DNA of 6,032 nt from assembly GCA_027624995.1 (NCBI GenBank), contig JAQBTI010000145.1, positions 1 through 6,032 on the forward strand. Direction: 5' to 3'. The notes beneath the pieces were generated by a model. The model was not told the origin of the DNA, ran no database searches, and saw only the letters and a list, made by a program, of their open reading frames with translations. Position numbers and translations under genes: made by a program. The number at the start of each line of letters is the position of its first letter. The first letter of the stretch is position 1. Below are positions 1 to 6,032 of the stretch, piece after piece. The stretch is from Chloroflexota bacterium. GTDB taxonomy: Bacteria > Chloroflexota > Dehalococcoidia > Lucifugimonadales > CATQGZ01.

Positions 1-2
1 GG

Positions 3-746
3 ATCTCCGTTCTGATCGCGGACAACACGTTATACTGCGCCAACGAGGGCGAGCCGATCAGCGAAAAAGGAATGCGTTACCTGCTCATGTCCCACCTGAC
101 GACCAAGGGCCGCGAGGACATAGGCCGTTTCGGGCTGGGTTTCAAGTCGGTACTGGCGGTGTGCGACCACCCGGAGGTGTACAGCCGGTCCGTCTCATTC
201 CGCTTCAACCCGCCGGAGCATACTGCAACCATGGCGGCACTGGTCGGCGAGGGAGAGTCGCTCCCGAAGCTGCGAACGGCGGTTCCTTTGAGCTGGGATG
301 ATGGGTGCGCGCAAGACTCCAATCTGGCGGATCTGCTTACTTGGGCGACCACGGTGGTCCGCCTCCCACTCCGGGAGGTGTCCGTGCAGGATGCTCTGGA
401 TCAGGTGGCAGCCTTTCCGGCTGCCTTCCTTGTGTTCTCACCCCATGTCAGCCAACTCTCTGTCTTGGCTCAGGAGTACGGTGTAGCCCGGGAGGTAACT
501 GTCGCAGAGGATGGCGACCATATCGTCGTCACGGAAAACGGTACTGCCGAGCGCTGGCGCGTCTTCGCAAAGCGTTTTGACATAGCCGACCTGTCTGAGC
601 CGGATCGAAGACTCATGGACCGACGCCTGGACAAATGGAAGTCGCTGCCCATGTCCTGGGCCCTTTCCAGGGCTCCACACGTCAGCGCGGTCGGCTCTGG
701 GTTTTCTTACCGACGCAGACCGAGACGACGCTCCAGGGAATCCTGA
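3..746 (+). CDS. Hsp90/sacsin-like GHKL ATPase domain, N-terminal part of a helicase fusion; 5'-partial and frameshifted
   Basis: The reading frame is open from base 3, so the true start lies left of the window; the ATG at 72 is internal to the domain. Early residues ANEGEPIS match the GHKL ATP-lid G1 region (DxGxG in classical members), and GRFGLGFKSVL is the G2 glycine box that holds the ATP phosphates. Hsp90, MutL and sacsin-type ATPases share this fold and dimerise on ATP binding. The upstream N-box asparagine helix is missing because of the window edge. Homologous-looking sequence runs to LPMSWAL near 645-665. After that the frame turns arginine-rich (YRRRPRRRSRES) and stops at 746, which looks like out-of-frame translation. 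The ATPase domain continues in the overlapping frame from about 668 (RLWVFLPTQTETTL, ILNAPW). I read this as one gene with the helicase downstream, broken by a net one-base loss. Family-level call fairly sure; cellular role unknown. Confidence 0.75.
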   Translation: MSVLIADNTLYCANEGEPISEKGMRYLLMSHLTTKGREDIGRFGLGFKSVLAVCDHPEVYSRSVSFRFNPPEHTATMAALVGEGESLPKLRTAVPLSWDDGCAQDSNLADLLTWATTVVRLPLREVSVQDALDQVAAFPAAFLVFSPHVSQLSVLAQEYGVAREVTVAEDGDHIVVTENGTAERWRVFAKRFDIADLSEPDRRLMDRRLDKWKSLPMSWALSRAPHVSAVGSGFSYRRRPRRRSRES

Positions 747-3700
747 ACGCGCCTTGGGGAACGAATGCCGATCGAGAGAACGTGCTCAACAACTCCTACA
801 ACCAGGCGCTTGTTGAGCACGCGGCGGACCTCGTTGCTGCTAGCGTGCAAGAGTTGGCAACGCAAGCCGACCCGGGTGCCTTCCTGGATGCGTTGCCCGC
901 CAGAGACGATGTAGGGTGGGCAGACAGGGCCCTCGCGGAGGGCGTATACGGCCGGCTCACACGCAAGCGCTGCATGCCGAGCGCGACCCGGGGCCTGCAC
1001 GTTCCCTCGATACTGAGCGTTCGGCCGGGTTCTGTGCACGCAGCCGACCTTGATACATGGTTCCAGGAGTTCGGCGGGCTTGAGCCGGACTCGATCACGC
1101 ACAGGTCTGTTGACGCGCGTGACCGTGCTGCGCGTGCTGTCCGTCTTGGCTGCCAGCAACTCGGCATTGACGACTGGCTCGGACGCGTGGCAGCGAAGCG
1201 CACACCCGAGTCGTCGATAGCCGCCATTCGTCTGGCCGGTACACTCCTCGACCTTGGTTCACTCAGCCAGGATCAACGTAGGGCTGTCCGATGGGCCAAG
1301 TTCGTCCTTACACACACCGGGGAGCTCGTTAGCCCGGACGCCAGCCGTGTCGCGATAGTGTTGGGCGGTAATGTGCTGGAATCGGATCATCCCTGCCTGG
1401 TCCACCCCGAAGTAGCAGCGGACGACCTGGCGCTGAAGGTCCTGGGCGACAAGTTCGGCCTGGTTCAGTCGGGTAGTGAGGCCATTTGCAGAGCCCTCTT
1501 GGGCGGAGCGGAATGGCCAGATCTCGACTGGGATGTGTTCTGGCGCCATGCCAAGCGTCTGACCGCAGATGTCATCGAGATGATCACAAGCGACTTGTCT
1601 TGGGTAAAACGTAAGCAGCTTAGGGTGAGAACCATGGCGGGAGAGTACCGCGAGATCCCGACCGTGCTACTCCCAGGTACCGTCGTTCACGAGCCCGTCT
1701 CCGATCGCGAGCGGACATGGGTGATCGACACGACATATCACGCTGAAGAGCTTCAGCTGCTCATCCAGCTGGGTGCAAGGAGTGCCCCGGAAGTGGTCGA
1801 CGAGTTATTCGGGAAACTCGGCCAGGATTACATGTTATGGGCTAGAGGGCAGTTCCTGAGTTACTGCGAGAATCGGAGGCCGCAACGCCATCTCATTGGG
1901 TTCGTAGAGAGGGCATTCGTAGCCCCGCTGGATCCATTGCCGGGACTGTCGGCTGAAGCAGCAACGCGCATGACCTCCGCGTTGCTCCCGCTCGCGACTC
2001 AGGCAGCAACATGGACGATGCACCACACGAGCCAGCCCGCATCATATCCGAAGGTACCGGTGGAGGCACTCATTCGCTGGGTCCTGCGTCAGCATGGCCG
2101 CCTCTCAACCTCGCTTGGCCCGAGAACCTGCCAGGAGGCTGTAAGTCCTGCTCTACGGCTGTGGGCTCCCTTTCTGCCAGTGGCAGAATGCTCCGCCGAG
2201 CACGCGTCGCTGTTCAACCTTCCCCGGTTCGAGGCAGAGCTCAGTCCCGGAGCGTGGGAGCGGGGACTTCAGGAAGCGCTGCACTACACTGGAGAGGAGC
2301 AGGAACTGGGTAGCTTCTATGCTGCGGCGGCACACCACGACGCTGGCTGCCCTGACCAGATGAGATGCAGACTGGGCGGTGTGTGGACCACAAGATCGCC
2401 GCAGCGGACGACCGTGACGTGTGATTCGGGTGACGCAGAAGTGCTCCAGTCGGAAGGGCGTGCAGTGATAGTCGTGCCATCAGGGAGCGACTGCGACACG
2501 CTGGTGGAACGGTGGGGCCTGCAGAGAGGCGACCCGGCGCAGCTACGGCACCTGGCCGTCACAGATGCGGAGCGAGTGACCGACCGATTTCCAGGGCTTA
2601 GCGATACGCTGCCGCCGCCATCTGAGATACTTCTGCAGTCGTGCGAGGAGTTGTGGCTCGAGTCAAGGAGCCCCACGCGCGGGAGAACCAAGGTCAACGT
2701 CGAGGTGGCATTTCGGGATGACTGCCTCTACTACACGGGTGAGCGGGAGCCGGCCTGGATCCTGGATCAACTACAGCGCCAACTGCGCCTTGACCTGGAT
2801 GACGACACGATCCGCAGCATTCTTGTAGCTGTTGACGAGCAAGCACTTGCCGCGCGCCTCGAATCCATCCGCTCTGAACCGACGCTTGCGGCGCGGCTCG
2901 AAGCGGCCGTCGGAGACGCAGCCCTCAAGGCTGGCATCCCTGAACGACACCGGCACTGGCTGGACGATATAGGGGAGTCGGGCCCGCATGCGGCCGCCCG
3001 GCTGGCCTTGGCCGTGTACGGCGTAGAGGTCCTCAAGGAGTACACTCAGCAATTGAGGCAACACGGTCTACAGCCACCCAGTCGGTGGGATGGTGGACCT
3101 GCAGCTGTCAGGTTCGTGGGCGAACTCGGGTTCCCCGAAGGCTACGCCGGGTTCCCTGGTCGACAAAGGCCGCCATGGGAGGATGTCCTGGGACCGGCAA
3201 CGCTGCCTCCGCTCCATGGTTTCCAGGATCAAATGCGATCCGAGATTCGGAACTTCCTGCGATTTGAGAGGCCAAGTCGAGGTGTCCTGTGTTTGCCAAC
3301 CGGAGCAGGCAAGACGAGGGTAGTGGTCCAGTCGACGATCGAGTGGATCCGGTCTGGCGATCGTGATGCCACCATTCTGTGGATCACGCAGACTGATGAA
3401 CTCTGTGAGCAGGCAGTTGAGAGCTGGCGTCAAGCATGGCGCGCGTTTGGTCCAGAGGATGCCCCCTTGCGGATCAACCGGATGTGGGGCGAAACCAGCA
3501 AGCGTGTCCAGAAGCGTGAGAGGGGTGCCAACCTGGTAGTCTGCACCTACCAGACGCTGATTCGACGTCTGGACACACCGAGCGATGCCTGGGTCTTCGA
3601 GCCTGGTCTTGTGGTGATCGACGAAGCGCATGGCGCCATCGCGCCCAGCTTCACCCGTATCCTGCGACGTCTCGGTTTGTCGGAGCGGGTTACGTCCAGG

Positions 3701-4438
3701 CCGCTGATCGGCCTCACGGCGACACCATTCAGAGGCGAGAATGACCCGCGCGAGACACTTAGGCTCGCGTTCCGATTCTGTGGCAGGCGATTCGACGAAC
3801 GTCTTGGCGAACAGCCCCAGTTGTACGCGTCGCTACAGCGAGACGGGGTGTTGGCGCACGCCGACCACCATGTCCTTGAAGGGGACGAACTGGAGCTGCA
3901 CGCGGACGAGATGGAGCACCTGAGAACCTTCGGGGAATTGCCTTCCTCAGTCGAGCAGCGGCTCGCGGGGAGTCGACAGCGCAATCAACGGATACTGGAC
4001 GACATCCGGGATCGCCCAGATACCTGGCCGATCCTGCTGTTCGCAGCGAGCGTGGATCACGCCGAGGATATAGCGGTCCGACTCTCGATGGAAGGGATAC
4101 CGGCTTTCGCCCTCTCCAGCAGGTCCTCTCGTTCGCGCCGGCGTCATGCGATCCAGCAGTTCAAGGAGGGCACACTCCGCGTCCTGACGAACTACGGTGT
4201 GCTCACAACCGGGTTCGATGCGCCAGCCGTCCGAGCCGTATACGTCACCCGGCCTGTATACAGCCCGGTTCTCTACCAGCAGATGGTCGGCAGAGGGCTG
4301 CGTGGACCTGAGAACGGAGGGAAGGAGCGCTGTCTGGTCGTGAATGTGTCCGATAACGTGCGGAATTACGGAGAGGAGCTGGCGTTCCACCGGTTCGAGT
4401 ACCTGTGGCGAGAGCAAGGCAGCCAAATGGACCAGTAG
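635..4438 (+). CDS. SF2 DEAH-box helicase, C-terminal part of the ATPase-helicase fusion
   Basis: The open frame gives 1267 residues. The ATG at 635 has no good Shine-Dalgarno and lies inside the ATPase frame, so it is probably not a real start; the frame is best read as the continuation of the gene beginning upstream. Residues about 12-60 complete the GHKL module (RLWVFLPTQTETTL, ILNAPWGTNADREN). Residues about 100-855 match no family I recognise. The helicase begins near 860 with FQDQMRSEIRNFL, then Walker A LPTGAGKT (887-894), motif Ia around LWITQTDEL, CTYQTLI, DEAH (996-999), LTATPF (1027-1032), motif IV near LLFAASVDHAED, TGFDAP (1192-1197) and QMVGRGLRG (1216-1224). The order and the TGFD/QMVGRGLR signatures are those of RecA-fold SF2 translocases of the Ssl2/XPB and type I/III restriction kind. 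All catalytic motifs are intact, so the helicase half shows no decay. Likely ATP-driven remodelling of DNA or RNA; a phage-defence role is inferred only from architecture and island setting. Confidence 0.85.
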   Translation: MEVAAHVLGPFQGSTRQRGRLWVFLPTQTETTLQGILNAPWGTNADRENVLNNSYNQALVEHAADLVAASVQELATQADPGAFLDALPARDDVGWADRALAEGVYGRLTRKRCMPSATRGLHVPSILSVRPGSVHAADLDTWFQEFGGLEPDSITHRSVDARDRAARAVRLGCQQLGIDDWLGRVAAKRTPESSIAAIRLAGTLLDLGSLSQDQRRAVRWAKFVLTHTGELVSPDASRVAIVLGGNVLESDHPCLVHPEVAADDLALKVLGDKFGLVQSGSEAICRALLGGAEWPDLDWDVFWRHAKRLTADVIEMITSDLSWVKRKQLRVRTMAGEYREIPTVLLPGTVVHEPVSDRERTWVIDTTYHAEELQLLIQLGARSAPEVVDELFGKLGQDYMLWARGQFLSYCENRRPQRHLIGFVERAFVAPLDPLPGLSAEAATRMTSALLPLATQAATWTMHHTSQPASYPKVPVEALIRWVLRQHGRLSTSLGPRTCQEAVSPALRLWAPFLPVAECSAEHASLFNLPRFEAELSPGAWERGLQEALHYTGEEQELGSFYAAAAHHDAGCPDQMRCRLGGVWTTRSPQRTTVTCDSGDAEVLQSEGRAVIVVPSGSDCDTLVERWGLQRGDPAQLRHLAVTDAERVTDRFPGLSDTLPPPSEILLQSCEELWLESRSPTRGRTKVNVEVAFRDDCLYYTGEREPAWILDQLQRQLRLDLDDDTIRSILVAVDEQALAARLESIRSEPTLAARLEAAVGDAALKAGIPERHRHWLDDIGESGPHAAARLALAVYGVEVLKEYTQQLRQHGLQPPSRWDGGPAAVRFVGELGFPEGYAGFPGRQRPPWEDVLGPATLPPLHGFQDQMRSEIRNFLRFERPSRGVLCLPTGAGKTRVVVQSTIEWIRSGDRDATILWITQTDELCEQAVESWRQAWRAFGPEDAPLRINRMWGETSKRVQKRERGANLVVCTYQTLIRRLDTPSDAWVFEPGLVVIDEAHGAIAPSFTRILRRLGLSERVTSRPLIGLTATPFRGENDPRETLRLAFRFCGRRFDERLGEQPQLYASLQRDGVLAHADHHVLEGDELELHADEMEHLRTFGELPSSVEQRLAGSRQRNQRILDDIRDRPDTWPILLFAASVDHAEDIAVRLSMEGIPAFALSSRSSRSRRRHAIQQFKEGTLRVLTNYGVLTTGFDAPAVRAVYVTRPVYSPVLYQQMVGRGLRGPENGGKERCLVVNVSDNVRNYGEELAFHRFEYLWREQGSQMDQ
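660..692 (+). other. Frameshift junction joining the ATPase and helicase frames
   Basis: Domain-like sequence leaves one frame after MSWAL (ending near 665) and resumes in the frame one base earlier at about 668-695 (QGSTRQRGRLWVF). A one-base deletion (or another net -1 change) explains this. The site lies in a run of short homopolymers, ggg-ccc-ttt-cc at 658-668, where indels and sequencing errors are common. No X-XXY-YYZ slippery heptamer is in register with the upstream frame, so programmed -1 shifting is not supported. Either the gene is recently broken, the read or assembly has an error, or the two halves are made separately; the missing ribosome site at 635 argues against the last. Confidence 0.65.
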
Positions 4439-4690
4439 CAGACCCCAAACAACTCTGCCAGCACTCCGTGGACTTCAGGGAGCGGCGCAGGTCTCCTCAT
4501 CCGGCGCACGTAGGGCGGGACAGGACCAGTGGGGGAATGCTCTCCATTTTCTCTCCACCGACTCGTACAACCCGGTCAATGCTGATCACACTCCATTGAT
4601 CCTGGTGATGGCCGTAACTCAAGAGATAACAAAGTTTTGCGACTATAGGTCGCTGGCCTGCAACAGGATGTGCGAATGACTCGAATCGGA
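4439..4690. other. Non-coding end of the putative island, with small direct and inverted repeats
   Basis: I find no credible gene between the helicase stop and the tRNA fragment. A CTCTCCA heptamer occurs twice, 11 bases apart (4540-4546 and 4551-4557). GGTCAATG at 4575-4582 faces CATTGATCC at 4594-4602, a near-perfect inverted repeat. GCGAC at 4639-4643 faces GTCGC at 4649-4653, and CCTG-caa-CAGG follows at 4657-4667. CGAAT also repeats at 4673-4677 and 4682-4686. Short repeats beside an attachment site can be recombinase or excisionase binding sites, but these are short enough to arise by chance. No hairpin with a T-tract is present, so transcripts from the helicase would read on to the terminator at 4774. 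Confidence 0.4.
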
Positions 4691-4743
4691 TTGAGGGGGC
4701 AGTGCCTTCGGGCGTCGGGGTTCGAGTCCCCGCTTCCGCACCA
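4691..4743 (+). other. tRNA-Leu 3'-half fragment, putative attachment site of an integrated element
   Basis: The block folds as the 3' half of a class II tRNA. It has anticodon loop TTGAGGG with likely anticodon GAG at 4693-4695, stem strand GGCAG (4698-4702), a long variable arm GCC-TTCG-GGC (4704-4713), T stem CGGGG (4716-4720) paired with CCCCG (4728-4732) around TTCGAGT, acceptor strand CTTCCGC (4733-4739), discriminator A and encoded CCA (4741-4743). The long variable arm and the acceptor sequence fit leucine. The preceding bases contain no acceptor 5' strand (GCGGAAG expected), D arm or anticodon 5' stem, so it is not a complete gene. Tyrosine recombinases of islands and prophages commonly use tRNA 3' halves and leave exactly this displaced copy at the far end. 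The left limit of the shared core could lie anywhere from 4691 to about 4716. Confidence 0.8.
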
Positions 4744-4773
4744 CAAAATCCACAAAGAGGCAAACTTCAGATG

Positions 4774-4801
4774 GGCACCTGCCGATAAAGCAGGTGCCTT
4801 T
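4774..4801 (+). terminator. Rho-independent terminator, probably native to the tRNA-Leu locus
   Basis: A perfect 9-bp stem, GGCACCTGC (4774-4782) with GCAGGTGCC (4790-4798), closes a 7-base loop CGATAAA. It is followed by TTT, then CGCG and TTTT at 4806-4809. It lies 30 bases after the tRNA CCA end, the usual place for a tRNA terminator, which supports this side being the original chromosomal flank. In the present arrangement it is also the first strong terminator downstream of the helicase. The T-tract is interrupted, so efficiency may be moderate. Confidence 0.75.
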
Positions 4802-4817
4802 CGCGTTTTGCGTCCAT

Positions 4818-4847
4818 CAGGTAGCGATTTAGCAGGTAGCGATTTAT
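4818..4847 (+). repeat. Two tandem 15-bp direct repeats overlapping the next gene's start codon
   Basis: CAGGTAGCGATTTA occurs at 4818-4831 and again at 4833-4846, a 15-bp period; the two units differ only at the 15th base (G versus T). The second copy supplies the A of the ATG at 4846 and the only ribosome-site-like bases (AGGT at 4834-4837). It may be replication slippage, or an operator-type site acting at the translation start. Confidence 0.7.
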
Positions 4848-5403
4848 GATTCGCCCCCTCGAGATCCTCCTCATCCTCCTGTTCGCCGGTTTTCTGGTCG
4901 GATCGGTCATGCGCATCCTCGCCATGCTGGAGCGCAAGCGGGCGGGAGAGATGCCGGACCGCGCGCGGGTCGTCTTCTTCTTTACGGGCTGCCTGATGCT
5001 GGTCTGCCTGATTCCACTCGGATTCTTCGACCTGCTCAGTACCGCCGTCGCTGCCAGTGACGTCGTCGTCGTGATCGCGAACTTTGTCGGCTATGCCCTG
5101 ACCTACGAACTCAAACGCCGATCTTCAGACAAGAATGCAAGCGACGGTGAGGCGGCCCGCGTGCGGACCTATCAGGTCTACCTGGAGGGGGCTCGGTTTG
5201 GCCTGGTCAACAAAGAGGGATTCGACGTCCTGCTGGAACTAGGACTGTTGAAGCGCCAGCGGACCGTAGAGCTCGTGGACGACTACAAGCGCCAGGCGCG
5301 CGAAAAAGGGGTCGGGATACGGATCTTGCGCAGCAGGGACGGCACCCAGACCCTCCTGAAGGTAGAGGGGCCCGCTGTGGCGGACGGAGCGGAGCCGGAA
5401 TAA
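4846..5403 (+). CDS. Small membrane protein of unknown function with a cytoplasmic C-terminal domain
   Basis: This is a 185-residue protein that I do not recognise. Three hydrophobic stretches are visible: about 6-26 (ILLILLFAGFLVGSV), 42-62 (VVFFFTGCLMLVCLIPLGF) and 64-88 (ending GYALTYEL). Positive residues follow the first (ERKR, 30-32) and third (KRRSSDK, 90-96). By the positive-inside rule this places the N-terminus outside, the 27-41 loop inside and the charged tail from about 90 to 185 in the cytoplasm. The tail is soluble, rich in K, R, E and D, probably helical between 125 and 155, with no catalytic motif I can name. The start is constrained by an in-frame TAG at 4837-4839, making ATG 4846 the first possible one. 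Its Shine-Dalgarno is weak (AGGT, about 8 bases upstream). It lies just past the tRNA terminator and ends three bases from the convergent Trm112-like gene. Codon use is high-GC and looks native. Confidence 0.8.
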   Translation: MIRPLEILLILLFAGFLVGSVMRILAMLERKRAGEMPDRARVVFFFTGCLMLVCLIPLGFFDLLSTAVAASDVVVVIANFVGYALTYELKRRSSDKNASDGEAARVRTYQVYLEGARFGLVNKEGFDVLLELGLLKRQRTVELVDDYKRQAREKGVGIRILRSRDGTQTLLKVEGPAVADGAEPE

Positions 5404-5406
5404 GAA

Positions 5407-5694
5407 CTACTCGGGCGGCGCAGCCCGTCTGGCCTGGATGCCCATTGCGCCGATCGGAATCGCCTCGTCGATGAGCATGATCGGGATGTCGGCCTCGATC
5501 GGGTAGAGATAGGCGCCATCCTCCCGCACAAGGCCACCATCCATCTTCTTTTCCACCGGTTTCCCGCCCCGGTTTGCCACACCGCCGGCTTCGATCCGAC
5601 CGTTCAACTCCTCCACAACACTCGCGTGGGCCAGGTAGACGGGCTCTTTTGATTCGGGGCAGGCGAGAATATCCAGCAGCTCTTTGTCGATCAT
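5407..5694 (-). CDS. Trm112/YcaR (UPF0434)-family protein, extended variant lacking most metal-binding cysteines
   Basis: This is a 95-residue protein. KELLDILACPESKEPV (4-19) is the family's N-terminal signature, and LYPIEADIPIMLIDEA (63-78) is its second conserved block (compare the FPLRDGIPVLL type in bacterial YcaR). Known relatives are small, about 60 residues, and in eukaryotes and archaea Trm112 is a zinc-binding activator of SAM-dependent methyltransferases; the bacterial role is unclear. This version has about 30 extra residues between the blocks (roughly 22-52, NGRIEAGGVANRGGKPVEKK) and a proline-tailed C-terminus. Only Cys12 remains; the CPxC partner is serine (CPES) and the later cysteine is absent, so ordinary zinc binding is unlikely. 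AAGGA lies 10 bases upstream of ATG 5694 (plus-strand 5705-5709) and supports that start. It converges on the membrane-protein gene with a 3-base gap. Confidence 0.85.
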   Translation of the reverse strand: MIDKELLDILACPESKEPVYLAHASVVEELNGRIEAGGVANRGGKPVEKKMDGGLVREDGAYLYPIEADIPIMLIDEAIPIGAMGIQARRAAPPE

Positions 5695-6032
5695 CGATTC
5701 CAGTCCTTTTTGGTAAAGAATTCAACCCAAAACATAGGGTCTAGCCAACCAGCCAACAAGCGCGGCCCAGGGCGGAAGTTATTTCCCCAAGCTGGTTTCC
5801 GGTACGGCAGAAACATCCCCCCGCACGATCTCGATACCGCTCGCATCCATCTGCTGCGCTCGCCTCTATCCGCTGCAGAAGAAGGGATATAATCCATTAA
5901 TAAACAACAGGTTGATCTGTCTCTTCGATGGTGATTCAAGGCGTCGGGAGCGATAATTCGCGCCAACGGCCCAAACCTTGCTCAACCGGCTCTGGAGGAT
6001 CGGCTACCTCATGGAAGAAGAGGATCGATGCT
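5695..6032. other. Largely intergenic stretch to the right edge
   Basis: No confident gene is visible on either strand. The first part holds the ribosome site and possible promoter of the Trm112-like gene. A 91-codon minus-strand frame (5691-5966, TTG start) overlaps that gene's start by ATGA but has mixed third-position use and no recognised motif. An AT-rich patch at 5883-5912 contains TATAAT at 5888-5893 on the plus strand, without a convincing -35. Near the edge, GGAGG at 5994-5998 precedes ATG 6011 by 12 bases in a frame open from 5957 to the end, which could be the start or the body of a gene cut off by the window. Confidence 0.4.
5720..5748 (-). promoter_or_regulatory. Possible sigma70-type promoter for the Trm112-like gene
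   Basis: On the minus strand, TTGGCT (plus-strand 5743-5748) and TTGAAT (5720-5725) are separated by exactly 17 bases, each matching four of six consensus positions. Transcription would start near 5713, giving a leader of about 19 bases containing the AAGGA ribosome site. This is a weak match in an AT-richer patch, so tentative. Confidence 0.25.

Noticed and set aside
658..692. Programmed -1 ribosomal frameshift
   Set aside because: The homopolymers look suggestive, but none forms a slippery heptamer in the upstream reading register, and re-pairing at CTT or TCC would mismatch.
635..746. Helicase as an independent gene starting at ATG 635, overlapping a separate ATPase gene
   Set aside because: There is no convincing ribosome site, and the GHKL-type sequence continues across the overlap in two frames, which fits one broken gene better.
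3068..3631. Long minus-strand ORF of 187 residues opposite the helicase
   Set aside because: It lies wholly antisense to conserved helicase motifs (Walker A to DEAH) and shows no recognisable protein features; high-GC genes commonly cast such shadows.
4658..4743. Complete tRNA-Leu gene
   Set aside because: No GCGGAAG acceptor 5' strand, D arm or 5' anticodon stem lies in the preceding bases; only the 3' half folds.
4497..4763. Minus-strand ORF of 88 residues containing GAEAGTRTPTPEGT
   Set aside because: The AGTRTPTP-type peptide is the well-known artefact of translating the antisense of a class II tRNA 3' end; the ORF spans the tRNA fragment at 4691-4743.
5957..6032. Edge frame reading LLNRLWRIGYLMEEEDR, possibly a transposase or other gene fragment
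   Set aside because: It is too short, and the resemblance too vague, to name a family; recorded only as an open frame within the right-edge stretch.

Overview
The window is GC-rich and densely coding on both sides of one clear boundary, which suggests a high-GC bacterium. It carries a CCA-encoding leucine tRNA end and a Trm112/YcaR-family gene. Both fit a Gram-negative such as a proteobacterium, but the sequence does not allow a firm lineage call.

Positions 1-4438 (+) hold one very large reading unit, cut by the left edge and split by a net one-base shift near 660-690. Its N-terminal part is a GHKL (Hsp90/sacsin-like) ATPase domain. Its C-terminal part is a complete SF2 DEAH-box helicase with Walker A, DEAH, TAT, TGFD and QMVGRGLRG motifs. 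Roughly 750 residues of unrecognised sequence lie between them. Pairing an Hsp90-like ATPase with an SF2 helicase in an accessory region points to a genome-defence or nucleic-acid-surveillance role, but that is inference.

Positions 4439-4690 hold no credible gene, only small direct and inverted repeats. Positions 4691-4743 are the 3' half of a tRNA-Leu (anticodon loop, long variable arm, T arm, acceptor 3' strand, CCA) with no 5' half. This is the usual scar of an element integrated into a tRNA gene, so the ATPase-helicase appears to be the last cargo gene of an island that continues left of the window. A perfect hairpin terminator at 4774-4801 follows and was probably the tRNA's own.

From about 4744 the sequence looks like host chromosome. 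It holds a small three-helix membrane protein of unknown function (4846-5403, +), preceded by a 15-bp tandem repeat that runs into its start codon. Convergent to it, three bases away, is a long Trm112/YcaR-like gene (5407-5694, -) that has lost most of its metal-binding cysteines. Positions 5695-6032 are mostly intergenic, with a possible promoter for the Trm112-like gene, an ambiguous short minus-strand frame touching its start, and an uninterpretable open frame at the right edge.
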